Position numbers and translations under genes: made by a program
Assembly (NCBI RefSeq): GCF_014202975.1
Contig: NZ_JACHHZ010000002.1
Span: 682,001-746,000, forward strand
Direction: 5' to 3'
DNA from: Povalibacter uvarum
GTDB lineage: Bacteria; Pseudomonadota; Gammaproteobacteria; Steroidobacterales; Steroidobacteraceae
Length of the DNA: 64,000 bases
Shown: piece by piece, positions 1 to 8,353 of the stretch
Numbering within the stretch: the stretch's first letter is position 1
Layout of the letters: each line of letters begins with the position of its first letter
The notes under the pieces: model-generated
Database searches by the model: none
What the model saw: only the letters and a program-made list of their open reading frames with translations
What the model was told of the DNA's origin: nothing

Positions 1-553
1 ACTGCAAAGCCTGGCGCCCGCTGATCGTCATTTCCGGAACCGCGGGATCTCCGCCCAGGCAGCATTCCACGAAATTGCGCATCGGATGCGTGGGAATCTC
101 TTCTTCCGTGATCTTGCCTTCGCGCAGCAACAGCTCGACGTGGCTGTGGTCGCGGGTGCGTGTGTGAACGGCGCCGTTGCGGATCCAGTAGACCCGGCTG
201 TCGCCGACATGAGCCCAGTAGGCAGCACCTTCCTGGACCAGGCAGATCGCGATCGTCGCTCGCGGGCGTGCATCGATGCTCTGGCCGCTGCCGAGCCGGG
301 CCACATCGTCATGCGCCTTGCTCAGGGAGAGATGAAGGAAGCCGAGCGGGTCGAACAGCGGATGCTGCGACTGATGGAAGGAATCCAGCAGGCTCTTGAG
401 CGCCGTGTCCGCCGCGCGACTGCCATCGGAATGGCCGCCCATTCCGTCGATCACGATCAGCAGCGCCGCCTTGTCGGTTGCCGCCACGGTGACGCGATCC
501 TGGTTGTCCTCACGATCGCCGATCAGGCTTACTTCTGCGTGCTCAATCCGCAA
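1..553 (-). CDS. PP2C-family protein serine/threonine phosphatase, partial (C-terminus beyond the window)
   Basis: Reading leftward from a TTG at 553, the frame is open to the window edge. It encodes GDREDNQDR near the start, then DGMGGH and later VGDSRVYWIR. These are the metal-binding and core motifs of PP2C (PPM) phosphatases, which remove phosphate from Ser/Thr residues using Mn/Mg. The TTG is preceded by GGAG seven bases upstream. A GTG near 614 in the same open frame is an alternative start. The gene is divergent from yicC. A Hanks-type kinase at 18513 could be a partner, but that is inference. The C-terminal part is outside the window. Confidence 0.88.
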   Translation of the reverse strand, partial: MRIEHAEVSLIGDREDNQDRVTVAATDKAALLIVIDGMGGHSDGSRAADTALKSLLDSFHQSQHPLFDPLGFLHLSLSKAHDDVARLGSGQSIDARPRATIAICLVQEGAAYWAHVGDSRVYWIRNGAVHTRTRDHSHVELLLREGKITEEEIPTHPMRNFVECCLGGDPAVPEMTISGRQALQ

Positions 554-681
554 GCGCGGGCTCCGGCCAAGAAGGCGGTTTGAAGCTGTTACACTTGGCG
601 CCGCTTTATACACTGGCAAACGCTACCGCGTAAGACAGCTTTTGCCTTAATTCCCTCAGATCCCTCAGGAATTTTCGTCCA

Positions 682-1548
682 ATGATTCGCAGCATGACAG
701 GCTTCGCACGCCGCGAACGGCAGGGCCCGTGGGGCACGCTCGTCTGTGAACTGCGCACTGTCAATCACCGTTACCTTGAGATCTCGCTGCGCCTGCCCGA
801 CGACCTCAAGGCACTCGACAACGACGTGCGTCAAACCATTACGGCCGCGCTGCGTCGGGGCAAAGTCGACGCCAACCTCTATCTCAAATCGAGCGCCGGC
901 ACACAGCAATCCATCGAGATCGACACGGCGCTGCTCGATCAGCTCGCCGCTCGCGTGACAGAAGTGCGCTCGCGCCTCGCCGATACGGCGCAGCCGAATG
1001 CACTCGACCTGTTGCGCTGGCCCGGTGTGATTCGCAATGCGGATATCGATGCGAAACCCGTGCTGGCTGCGGCACTCGATGTTCTGAAAGAGGCCCTCAC
1101 CGAACTCAACGACACGCGTCATCGTGAAGGCCAGCGCATCCGCGAGCTGCTGCTGAGCCGCTGCGTCGCGATGCGCGCCCAGGTGCAGAACGTGAAGACG
1201 CGCCTGCCGGAAATCTCGCAGCGCCTGCGCGATCGTATCGTCGAGCGGATCGCGCAGCTCGGCGTGACGCCCGACCAGGAACGACTCGAACAGGAACTCG
1301 TCCTGTACACGCACAAGATGGACGTGGACGAGGAAATGGACCGGCTCACCGCTCACCTCGACGAGGTCACCGGCGTCCTCGATTCTTCCGAACCCGCGGG
1401 ACGGCGACTCGACTTCCTCATGCAGGAGCTCAATCGCGAAGCCAACACGCTTTCGTCGAAATCGCAGGACACCGAGACGACTCGGGCCGCGGTCGACATG
1501 AAGGTGATGATCGAGCAGATGCGGGAGCAGGTTCAGAATGTTGAATGA
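682..1548 (+). CDS. yicC: YicC/YloC family endoribonuclease
   Basis: The 288-residue product begins MIRSMTGFAR, the hallmark N-terminus of the YicC/YloC family, followed by the conserved ELRTVNHRYLE segment. The C-terminus has the family pattern ending KVMIEQMREQVQNVE. The E. coli protein is about 287 residues, so this is full length. YicC proteins are stress-linked endoribonucleases; in E. coli the protein has been tied to turnover of small RNAs such as RyhB. The gene lies just upstream of gmk, an arrangement common in gammaproteobacteria, with about 48 bases between them, so co-transcription is likely. Confidence 0.95.
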   Translation: MIRSMTGFARRERQGPWGTLVCELRTVNHRYLEISLRLPDDLKALDNDVRQTITAALRRGKVDANLYLKSSAGTQQSIEIDTALLDQLAARVTEVRSRLADTAQPNALDLLRWPGVIRNADIDAKPVLAAALDVLKEALTELNDTRHREGQRIRELLLSRCVAMRAQVQNVKTRLPEISQRLRDRIVERIAQLGVTPDQERLEQELVLYTHKMDVDEEMDRLTAHLDEVTGVLDSSEPAGRRLDFLMQELNREANTLSSKSQDTETTRAAVDMKVMIEQMREQVQNVE

Positions 1549-1555
1549 GAAGTGA

Positions 1556-1572
1556 TCGGCGGTTGGCGGTTA
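1556..1572. repeat. Copy of the GCGGTTG/GCGGTTA heptamer intergenic repeat
   Basis: The gap between yicC and gmk contains gcggttggcggttag, two units of a heptamer that also occurs at 6790-6818 and, inverted, at 22469-22500. Since the other copies lie outside genes, this supports starting gmk at ATG 1597 and not at the upstream in-frame GTG 1552. Confidence 0.6.
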
Positions 1573-1596
1573 GTGCGGATTCGGAAGCGCAAAGAG

Positions 1597-2214
1597 ATGG
1601 GAAGCCAGGGGAAACTTTTTGTGGTTGCTGCGCCGTCGGGGGCGGGCAAGACGTCGCTCGTGAGGGCGTTGATGAAGCGCGTGCCCGATCTGCGGTTCTC
1701 GATTTCGTATACGACGCGCAGGCAGCGTGAGACCGAGAAGCACGAGCACGACTACTTCTTTGTCACGAGGGAACAGTTTCAGCAAAGGATCGATGCGGGT
1801 GACTTTCTCGAGCATGCGCAGGTGTTCGACAACTTCTACGGCACTTCACGTTCACAGGTGCAGGGCATCCTCGATTCGGGGCACAACGTGCTGCTGGAGA
1901 TCGACTGGCAGGGAGCGCGGCAGATCCGTCGCGCGATGCCGCAGTCGCAATCGATCTTCATCCTGCCGCCTTCGCGGGCCGAGCTCGAGCGCCGGCTGCG
2001 GGATCGCAAGACCGACTCGGACGAGGTCATCGCCCGCCGGTTGCGCGATTCGATCGCGGACATGTCGCATTGGAACGAATTCGACTACGTAGTCGTTAAC
2101 GATGACTTTGAACGGGCGGTGAACGACCTGCAGGCCATCGTCGAGGATCGGGGCGATGCTTTCCGCGCAACCCGATCCGAGCTGCAAACGCTGGTCCGTT
2201 CGCTGCTGGGTTAA
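1597..2214 (+). CDS. gmk: Guanylate kinase
   Basis: The 205-residue product phosphorylates GMP to GDP with ATP. It begins MGSQGKLFVVAAPSGAGKTS, giving the P-loop APSGAGKTS, followed by the GMP-binding SISYTTRRQRETEKHEHDYFF region and LLEIDWQGARQI. Length matches the usual 205-207. An in-frame GTG at 1552 would add 15 residues, but those would encode an intergenic repeat and lack family similarity, so ATG 1597 with upstream GGAAG is preferred. It follows yicC on the same strand. The usual downstream rpoZ-spoT genes are not present here. Confidence 0.96.
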   Translation: MGSQGKLFVVAAPSGAGKTSLVRALMKRVPDLRFSISYTTRRQRETEKHEHDYFFVTREQFQQRIDAGDFLEHAQVFDNFYGTSRSQVQGILDSGHNVLLEIDWQGARQIRRAMPQSQSIFILPPSRAELERRLRDRKTDSDEVIARRLRDSIADMSHWNEFDYVVVNDDFERAVNDLQAIVEDRGDAFRATRSELQTLVRSLLG

Positions 2215-2349
2215 CCGCAACAGCATTTTTCGCCGGCGCGCACGATACTTCGTGATGCGCTGAACTCGCGGCCTCGCCATCGGACCAAGGTTACGACGGC
2301 GGTGCATCGTGCAACGCCGGTCGGAATCTTTCGATAAGGACCACGAGAC

Positions 2350-3105
2350 ATGAGCTGCACTCTGAACAACAGACTCCTTCGCAATGCCTTCCCCTGGTTG
2401 GGACTCACGCTGTGCGCATTCATCGTGCCGGCGGGTGCGTTCGCAGCCGAGGAGGCCAAACCACGCACGGTCGCTGTGTCGGGCCAGGGCGAAGTCCAGG
2501 CGGAACCCGACAAGGCCATCGTCACGCTCGGGGTGGAGTCGCGCAAACCGCGTCTCGAAGATGCCCGGGCGGAAGTGACGAAGACCGTCGAAGCCGTCCT
2601 CAAGCTGACCCGCGATCTGAAGATCGATCAGAAGAATGTGCGTGCGACGCGGATCAACGTGCAGCCGGAGTACAACTGGGACAACAACGCGCGCGAGCGC
2701 AACCTGATCGGCTACTACGTGTCGCGACAGGTCGAAGTCGATCTGCGCGATCTCGAGAAGCTGGGCACGCTGCTGGAGAAGTCCACGGATCTCGGCGTGA
2801 ACCAGATGGGCGATCCGCGCCTCGATTCGAGCAAGCGCCGTGACCTCGAGCGCAGCGCACTCGCCAAGGCTGTCGAAGATGCGCGCCTGAATGCCGAGAC
2901 GGTGGCCAAGGCTGCGGGTGCACGACTCGGCCCTGCCCGCACGATCTCCGCCAGCTCGGGCTTCGTCCCCGCGCCTGTCATGGAGCGCATGCAGAAGATG
3001 GCCATGTCCGCTGATTCGGGCGGCGCATCGCAGACATACCAGAGCGGCCAGATGACGTTCACCGGCAACGTCCAGGTCGAATACGACCTGATCGTCGGCC
3101 CGTGA
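2350..3105 (+). CDS. SIMPL domain (DUF541) periplasmic protein
   Basis: The 251-residue product has a signal peptide (hydrophobic LGLTLCAFIVPAGAFAAEE near residues 20-35) and then a DUF541/SIMPL domain starting VAVSGQGEVQAEPDKAIVTLGVES, the characteristic repeat-rich opening of YggE-like proteins. Family members are periplasmic or outer-membrane-associated; E. coli YggE is linked to oxidative stress defence, but the biochemical role is unsettled. AAGGA lies about nine bases before the ATG. It sits between gmk and an exported protein of unknown function on the same strand. Confidence 0.9.
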   Translation: MSCTLNNRLLRNAFPWLGLTLCAFIVPAGAFAAEEAKPRTVAVSGQGEVQAEPDKAIVTLGVESRKPRLEDARAEVTKTVEAVLKLTRDLKIDQKNVRATRINVQPEYNWDNNARERNLIGYYVSRQVEVDLRDLEKLGTLLEKSTDLGVNQMGDPRLDSSKRRDLERSALAKAVEDARLNAETVAKAAGARLGPARTISASSGFVPAPVMERMQKMAMSADSGGASQTYQSGQMTFTGNVQVEYDLIVGP

Positions 3106-3120
3106 TCACGTTGTGATCGC

Positions 3121-4263
3121 ATGAACGCCGGGCGCATTTCGATTCGGGCAGCACGCATCTCAGGCGTACTGCTCGCGTTGAATGCGCTCGTCGTCTACGG
3201 CATAGATATTCCGAAGCCGGCGGAGGCAGCTCCGCCGGCGGCACCTCCGCCCGCAAGCGTCGACGTGGCGCCGAGCGATGAGACTGCGTTCTACGAACGC
3301 CTCCAGTACGTCACGCACAAGCGCAACCTCGTCGGCCTCGGCATGGACGACGCGACGCTCAAATCGCTGGCCCTGGGATCGCCGGATACCACGATCGCCA
3401 GCCTGAGCTCGCGCAGCACCGGCGGCGACGTGAATGCGACCATCGCGCTCGTGCGCATCCAGCACTGGTGCAATCGCGTGTCTTCCGCCCGTCCAGGTAA
3501 CGCGCAGGCGCAGGTGCAGAGACTCGCGTCGGTTCTGCCCGCGGAGCGGTTACCGAAGATGGCGGGTGTCTTCGCGGCCGAGCGCGCATACCAGGAAAAA
3601 GCCCGCGCCGGTTGCAGCAAGGCGCCGTTCGACTATCAGGGAATCGAGTCACGCCTGCGCGGCGCTGCGGAAGCAGGCGACCCCGCGAGCGCCACGGAAC
3701 TCGCGCAGTTCGTCCGTGATCCTGCGAAACGCGAAGCGTTCCTCGAACAAGCCGCCGAGAAAAACTATCCGCCCGCGATGTATGCGCTCGCGACCAACCG
3801 GCTCGCAGCCGTGCAACGCAATCGATCGACCGAGAACGTGTCCTCGATCCGACTGTTGCTGAAACAGGCGGGACGCACGTTGCCGCGCGCGAAGGTCGAT
3901 CTCGCGAATTGCATGGCGACGGGATGCGACGGTCATCCGGCGGATGGTCCTGGCGCCGCGCCGTTCGGCCTGGATGCGGCACGCGATGGCGAGCCGCTGG
4001 CTTTCACTTCGATGCTGCGCATGCCGTGGAGCGGCCGGCTCAACCGTGTGCAGATGCTGGGCTGGCAGTACTTCGGCAATCGTCTGAACGAAGAGGGCTG
4101 CACCGGCGACGGCTACGTCCAGAACGCGGTCGTCTTCGCGCAGTCGATCTCGATGCTCGAGAAAGGCGTACCGCCGAGCATGCTGCAGGAAGCCGCCGCG
4201 CAAGCAGAAACGCTCTGGCAGCAAAGCAGCGAGCGGGCGAAACGGGAACAGGGATGTGGTTGA
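3121..4263 (+). CDS. Exported protein of unknown function, possibly Sel1-like helical repeats
   Basis: The 380-residue product has an N-terminal hydrophobic segment (about residues 11-28) and a proline/alanine-rich linker, consistent with export or anchoring. The central part (roughly residues 175-260) has short helical stretches such as LRGAAEAGDPASATELAQF and AAEKNYPPAMYALATNRLA, which resemble Sel1/TPR-type repeats. The C-terminal third contains several cysteines (LANCMATGCDG, NEEGCTGDG, final EQGCG) that could form disulfides after export. I do not recognise a family. It begins 15 bases after the SIMPL gene and is probably in the same transcript. Confidence 0.7.
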   Translation: MNAGRISIRAARISGVLLALNALVVYGIDIPKPAEAAPPAAPPPASVDVAPSDETAFYERLQYVTHKRNLVGLGMDDATLKSLALGSPDTTIASLSSRSTGGDVNATIALVRIQHWCNRVSSARPGNAQAQVQRLASVLPAERLPKMAGVFAAERAYQEKARAGCSKAPFDYQGIESRLRGAAEAGDPASATELAQFVRDPAKREAFLEQAAEKNYPPAMYALATNRLAAVQRNRSTENVSSIRLLLKQAGRTLPRAKVDLANCMATGCDGHPADGPGAAPFGLDAARDGEPLAFTSMLRMPWSGRLNRVQMLGWQYFGNRLNEEGCTGDGYVQNAVVFAQSISMLEKGVPPSMLQEAAAQAETLWQQSSERAKREQGCG

Positions 4264-4279
4264 AGAAGCTGTGAGCGAT

Positions 4280-4372
4280 GAGCTGCGAGCGGTGAGCCGG
4301 AGGGCGGAACGGCGCGAACTCCTAGCTCCGGCTCACAGCTCGTAGCTCACAGCTCGTAGCTCACAGCTCGCC
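4280..4372. terminator. Long inverted repeat with 14-bp tandem units between convergent genes
   Basis: The arm at 4280-4302 (gagctgcgagcggtgagccg...) matches the reverse complement of 4326-4348 at 21 of 23 positions, giving a strong hairpin. The right arm continues as a 14-bp tandem repeat (gctcacagctcgta, about 2.9 copies, 4331-4370). It separates the convergent gene at 3121-4263 from the NfeD-like gene and may act as a bidirectional terminator, though there is no clear T-tract. Confidence 0.55.
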
Positions 4373-4380
4373 GCCTCTGC

Positions 4381-4668
4381 CTATGCCGCCACTCGATCAA
4401 CGAGCAGAATCGTTCCATCCACTCCGGTGACCCTGGCCTTCGCCCCCGCCGGCAGATTCGGTCCCCGAACCGACCAGTCGCGATTGCCGAGACGGATCTT
4501 GCCCTGGCCGTTCTGCAGTGCCTGCTCCAGCACCACGACCTGACCAATGTGGCTGTGGCCCGTGCGATGGCTCGCGAGCGGGCTATCGAGCTCGCGTTGC
4601 CGCGCCCGGTACTGCATCCAGAAGTACACGGCGAAAACAGTCGTGGCGAAGATCGCAAACCAGATCAT
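4381..4668 (-). CDS. Short NfeD-like protein (one membrane segment plus OB-fold domain)
   Basis: The 95-residue product has an N-terminal membrane segment (MIWFAIFATTVFAVYFWMQY) followed by an OB-fold-like domain, GKIRLGNRDWSVRGPNLPAG then ARVTGVDGTILLVDR. This matches the C-terminal domain of NfeD proteins, whose typical pattern is G..G.V...G..W.A....L..G..V.V....G..L.V. NfeD proteins usually pair with a slipin/SPFH protein, but none is adjacent here. The protein is short compared with two-domain NfeD forms. The family role is membrane-associated and poorly defined. Confidence 0.7.
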   Translation of the reverse strand: MIWFAIFATTVFAVYFWMQYRARQRELDSPLASHRTGHSHIGQVVVLEQALQNGQGKIRLGNRDWSVRGPNLPAGAKARVTGVDGTILLVDRVAA

Positions 4669-4851
4669 GGGGGTCCGTCAGGCAAAGCATCCGAAGGGTA
4701 CGCAACCGCAGCGTAGCAAGCCCTGCAACCGGGAAACGATGAAGACAATCACAAACTTGCGACGTAACCCGCCGCGAACTTTACGGAATCCGAGCATCGG
4801 ATCGAGGGGGCGCCAACGAGGTCAGCGGGCTTCCCTCAACCGGGGTCCGAG

Positions 4852-6780
4852 TCATCCCGCTCGCTGGGACCGGGCCGCTGCCGACTGGCGCTTCAGATGA
4901 ACCAGCAAGAGCGAAATCGCAGCGGGGGTGACGCCCGGCACGCGGGCCGCCTGACCGATCGTCGATGGCCGCACGTCCCGCAGACGCTGCCGCACTTCGG
5001 TCGAAAGGCCGCGGACCTGCTCGAAATCCAGGCTAGCGGGCAGATGCGTCTCCTCGTGGCGGCGCTGCCGTTCGATCTCGTCCTGCTGGCGGTCGATGTA
5101 GCCCGTGTATTTGGCCTGCACTTCGAGCTGCTGCGTCACTTGTTCAATCAGGCGCTCATCCGCCTCGGGCAGCTTCATCCATTCCGGGCGGTCGACGCAG
5201 GGCAATTGCGCAAGCGCGCCGTACGACACTTCCGGCCGTCGCAGCAACGCATAAGCATGTGCTTCGCGCGGGAGCGCGGCGCCGAGCAGATCGATCGCCT
5301 GCGCTTCGGTGATCTGGTGCGGATGAATCACAGCGTCGTCGAGGCGCTGGGTCTCCTGCGCGATCAGCTCGCGCTTGCGTTCGAAGAACGTCCAGCGCTC
5401 GTCGTCGACGAGGCCCAGCTCGCGGCCCTTCTGCGTGAGGCGCAGATCGGCATTGTCTTCGCGCAGCAGCAAGCGGTACTCCGCGCGACTCGTGAACATG
5501 CGATAGGGCTCGCTCGTGCCCCGAGTGATCAGGTCGTCGACCAGCACGCCGATATACGCTTCATCGCGACGCGGCGACCAGGCTTCGCGTTCCTGAACCT
5601 GCAGCGACGCGTTGATGCCCGCGAGAATTCCCTGGGCCGCGGCTTCTTCGTAGCCTGTCGTGCCGTTGATCTGGCCGGCGAAGAACAATCCGCCGATGAA
5701 CTTGGTTTCCAGGCTCGCCCGCAGGTCGCGCGGATCGAAGTAGTCGTACTCGATCGCGTAGCCGGGCCGCGTGATGTGCGCGTTCTCGAAGCCTCTGATC
5801 GAGCGCACCAGATCGAACTGCACGTCGAACGGCAGGCTCGTCGAAATGCCGTTCGGATAGATCTCGTGCGTCGTGAGCCCTTCCGGCTCGATGAAAATCT
5901 GATGCGAGGTCTTGTCCGCGAAACGATGGACCTTGTCTTCCACTGACGGGCAGTAGCGCGGACCGACGCCTTCGATCACACCCGTGAACATCGGCGAGCG
6001 ATCGCAGCCCGCACGGATGATCTCGTGCGTGCGTTCATTGGTCGAGGTGATGTGACACGCGATCTGGCGCGGATGCTCGCTGCGTGTGCCCAGATAGGAA
6101 AACACAGGCGTTGGCGTATCGCCCGGCTGCTCGAGCAATCCTTCGTAGTTGATCGTGCGGCCATCGATGCGTGGCGGCGTACCCGTCTTCAGGCGTCCAA
6201 CGCGGAACGGCAGTGCACGAAGCTTCTCCGCGAGCCGGTTCGACGGCGGATCGCCTGCGCGACCGCCCTGGTAATTCGTGAGGCCCACATGAATCTTTCC
6301 GCCGAGGAACGTGCCGACAGTGAGCACGACGGCGCGGGCACGAAACTCGATGCCCGTCTGCGTGATGACGCCGTGAACGCGATCCCCTTCGATGACGAGA
6401 TCGGCCACTTCCTGCTGGAACAACGTGAGATTCGGCTGGTTCTCCAGCATCGAGCGAATCGCAGCCTTGTACAGCACTCGATCCGCTTGCGCGCGAGTGG
6501 CCCGCACCGCCGGCCCTTTGCTCGCATTCAGCGTACGAAACTGAATACCACCGCGATCCGCCGCGCGCGCCATGGCACCGCCCAGCGCATCGATTTCCTT
6601 TACGAGGTGACCCTTGCCGATCCCGCCGATCGCCGGATTGCAGCTCATCTGCCCCAGCGTCTCGATGCTCTGCGTCAGCAGCAGCGTGCGCGATCCCATC
6701 CGGGCAGCGGCAAGCGCAGCCTCGGTCCCGGCATGGCCGCCGCCGATGACGATGACGTCGAAATGGGAGGGGAAAAGCAT
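4852..6780 (-). CDS. mnmG: tRNA uridine-5-carboxymethylaminomethyl(34) synthesis enzyme MnmG
   Basis: The 642-residue FAD protein partners with MnmE to modify U34 in tRNAs reading two-fold degenerate codons. It begins [20 protein letters not shown], the dinucleotide-binding fold, followed by [17 protein letters not shown] with the conserved Cys. Later it has [26 protein letters not shown] and the [19 protein letters not shown] segment. Length is normal (about 630). In many gammaproteobacteria mnmG is followed by rsmG and parAB near the origin. Here it stands alone about 50 kb from mnmE, without those genes. Confidence 0.97.
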   Translation of the reverse strand: MLFPSHFDVIVIGGGHAGTEAALAAARMGSRTLLLTQSIETLGQMSCNPAIGGIGKGHLVKEIDALGGAMARAADRGGIQFRTLNASKGPAVRATRAQADRVLYKAAIRSMLENQPNLTLFQQEVADLVIEGDRVHGVITQTGIEFRARAVVLTVGTFLGGKIHVGLTNYQGGRAGDPPSNRLAEKLRALPFRVGRLKTGTPPRIDGRTINYEGLLEQPGDTPTPVFSYLGTRSEHPRQIACHITSTNERTHEIIRAGCDRSPMFTGVIEGVGPRYCPSVEDKVHRFADKTSHQIFIEPEGLTTHEIYPNGISTSLPFDVQFDLVRSIRGFENAHITRPGYAIEYDYFDPRDLRASLETKFIGGLFFAGQINGTTGYEEAAAQGILAGINASLQVQEREAWSPRRDEAYIGVLVDDLITRGTSEPYRMFTSRAEYRLLLREDNADLRLTQKGRELGLVDDERWTFFERKRELIAQETQRLDDAVIHPHQITEAQAIDLLGAALPREAHAYALLRRPEVSYGALAQLPCVDRPEWMKLPEADERLIEQVTQQLEVQAKYTGYIDRQQDEIERQRRHEETHLPASLDFEQVRGLSTEVRQRLRDVRPSTIGQAARVPGVTPAAISLLLVHLKRQSAAARSQRAG

Positions 6781-6789
6781 GGGATAGAA

Positions 6790-6818
6790 GCGGTTAGCGG
6801 TTGGCGGTTGGCGGTTAG
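6790..6818. repeat. Heptamer tandem repeat (GCGGTTA/GCGGTTG), about four units
   Basis: The stretch upstream of mnmG reads gcggttagcggttggcggtt and continues ggcggttagg, that is, about four 7-base units. Related copies lie at 1556-1572 and inverted at 22469-22500. All are outside genes. The repeat would lie in the 5' untranslated region or promoter of mnmG. Confidence 0.7.
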
Positions 6819-6920
6819 GCCGGAAAAAGAGGCGGGTATTCTAGGGCAGGTGGGGTGAGGGCCAAAATGAGGCGGAGCCGTAGGGACGGACTCCGCCGGC
6901 TCAGCGGGTACTCCGGCTAG

Positions 6921-8300
6921 TCACTTAGCCGATTCTGTCTCATGCCTGACGCGTTTGAGCAGGGCGAAGGACATGGCGACCAGCACGCCTACGCCGAGGA
7001 TCAGCACGCCCCACAGGACGAACAGGCGTACTGGGGTCTTCTGGGGCAGGGGTTTGAACGCTACTTCGCCGCCCAGGGTATGGGGGGCACCGACACTGCC
7101 CTCGCCGATCATCTGGGACAGGTCCTTCTCGCTCACTCCCGCCAGAAGGCTGCCGCATTGCTGGATTGGCGCCGGCTCGGCGCGACGGCTGCCGAACGCC
7201 AGCGTGTAGGGCGAAGCGCCTTGTGCCAGGAATCGGACCTTTGCCGGCCGGTAGCCCAGTTCGAGGGATGGAGCGCGTGTGAGCGCCTGCGACGCGTCGG
7301 AGTAGACGACGCGCCAGTAGCGGTCGTGGTCGCCATCGATTTCCGCCGGCGGACTCGTGCGTCGCTCGCTTTCGGTCACGATCGAGTAGAACTCCCCGCT
7401 CCATCGATCCCGCCACGCGGCCTTCTCGTCCGCCCGGCTCTGAAGACTCACTCGCACCGAGGCGTTGTCGTGCGGTAGTACGAGTCGCGCGTAAGTCACC
7501 GGTGCGATGCGAGCCGCATCGAAGAGCAGCTCACCCGCATTGCCCGAGGCCACGGGATTCGCGTTGAACCACACTGGCTCCACCGACTGCGGTTGCTGCA
7601 TCACTTCCGCGATGACCGCCGCGAGCTGCAGCGAAGGGCCGTCATCGGTGCGCACGACGCGCAGATACTGATAAGTCTGCAACGGCAGCGGGATGACCTT
7701 GCGCTGCAGTTGCTGGCCGTCTCGCGTCACACGCAACAGCGTCGTCGATGGAACGACGGATCGCCATTGATCGAGATCTTCGCTCGCCTCGATGCGCACG
7801 CTCGCCTGTGATGCGCCGTCCGGGCTCATCCAGTCGAACTCGATCGAGCGCAGCATGCCGCTCACGCTTCGGGCATCGATCACATGAGCCCATGTCTGCG
7901 TCTCGCCGGTCGTCGAGGGCGTCGCACCCTCTTCCTGCACGCGAACCTGCGTGCCCGAGGAGGTTTCCACTTCCACGGTCGCACCGTTCCCGCTGCCCGG
8001 TGCCGCTGCCTGCAGATCGAAGACCGGCAACGACGCGTTCATGATCACGGGCTGCACAGTTGCTGGCGATGCGCAGAATGCATGCGGCACCGCGGTGCCC
8101 TCGGCATTGAACACACGTACGTCGCCGAGATCGTCGCGAGTCGCCGTCTGGTACACGAAATCCGGCACCAGCACCTCAACAAGAGGCCGGCCTTCGTAGC
8201 TGAAGATGTCGACGCCCTGTGCGTAGTCGTCGGGCACTGGCGCCGCATTCGCACCAGCGCACAGCAGAGTGAAAGCAAGCAAGCCGACTTTCGATGTCAT
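6921..8300 (-). CDS. DUF3999 family exported, membrane-anchored protein
   Basis: The 459-residue product has a signal peptide (VGLLAFTLLCAGANA before APVPDDYAQG), a long beta-rich exported region and one C-terminal membrane segment (LFVLWGVLILGVGVLVAMSF) followed by a basic tail. This is the DUF3999 layout, and DUF3999 genes characteristically sit beside DUF2339 genes as here. The ATG at 8300 has AAAGGA about nine bases upstream. An in-frame ATG at 8357 that overlaps the DUF2339 stop (ATGA) would add 19 residues before the signal peptide and is less likely. The function is unknown; a cell-envelope role is inferred. Confidence 0.85.
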   Translation of the reverse strand: MTSKVGLLAFTLLCAGANAAPVPDDYAQGVDIFSYEGRPLVEVLVPDFVYQTATRDDLGDVRVFNAEGTAVPHAFCASPATVQPVIMNASLPVFDLQAAAPGSGNGATVEVETSSGTQVRVQEEGATPSTTGETQTWAHVIDARSVSGMLRSIEFDWMSPDGASQASVRIEASEDLDQWRSVVPSTTLLRVTRDGQQLQRKVIPLPLQTYQYLRVVRTDDGPSLQLAAVIAEVMQQPQSVEPVWFNANPVASGNAGELLFDAARIAPVTYARLVLPHDNASVRVSLQSRADEKAAWRDRWSGEFYSIVTESERRTSPPAEIDGDHDRYWRVVYSDASQALTRAPSLELGYRPAKVRFLAQGASPYTLAFGSRRAEPAPIQQCGSLLAGVSEKDLSQMIGEGSVGAPHTLGGEVAFKPLPQKTPVRLFVLWGVLILGVGVLVAMSFALLKRVRHETESAK

Positions 8301-8353
8301 CGCGAGCGTCCTTTGATCTTTTCTATTCTCAGTCGCTGGGACGGATTGCAGGA

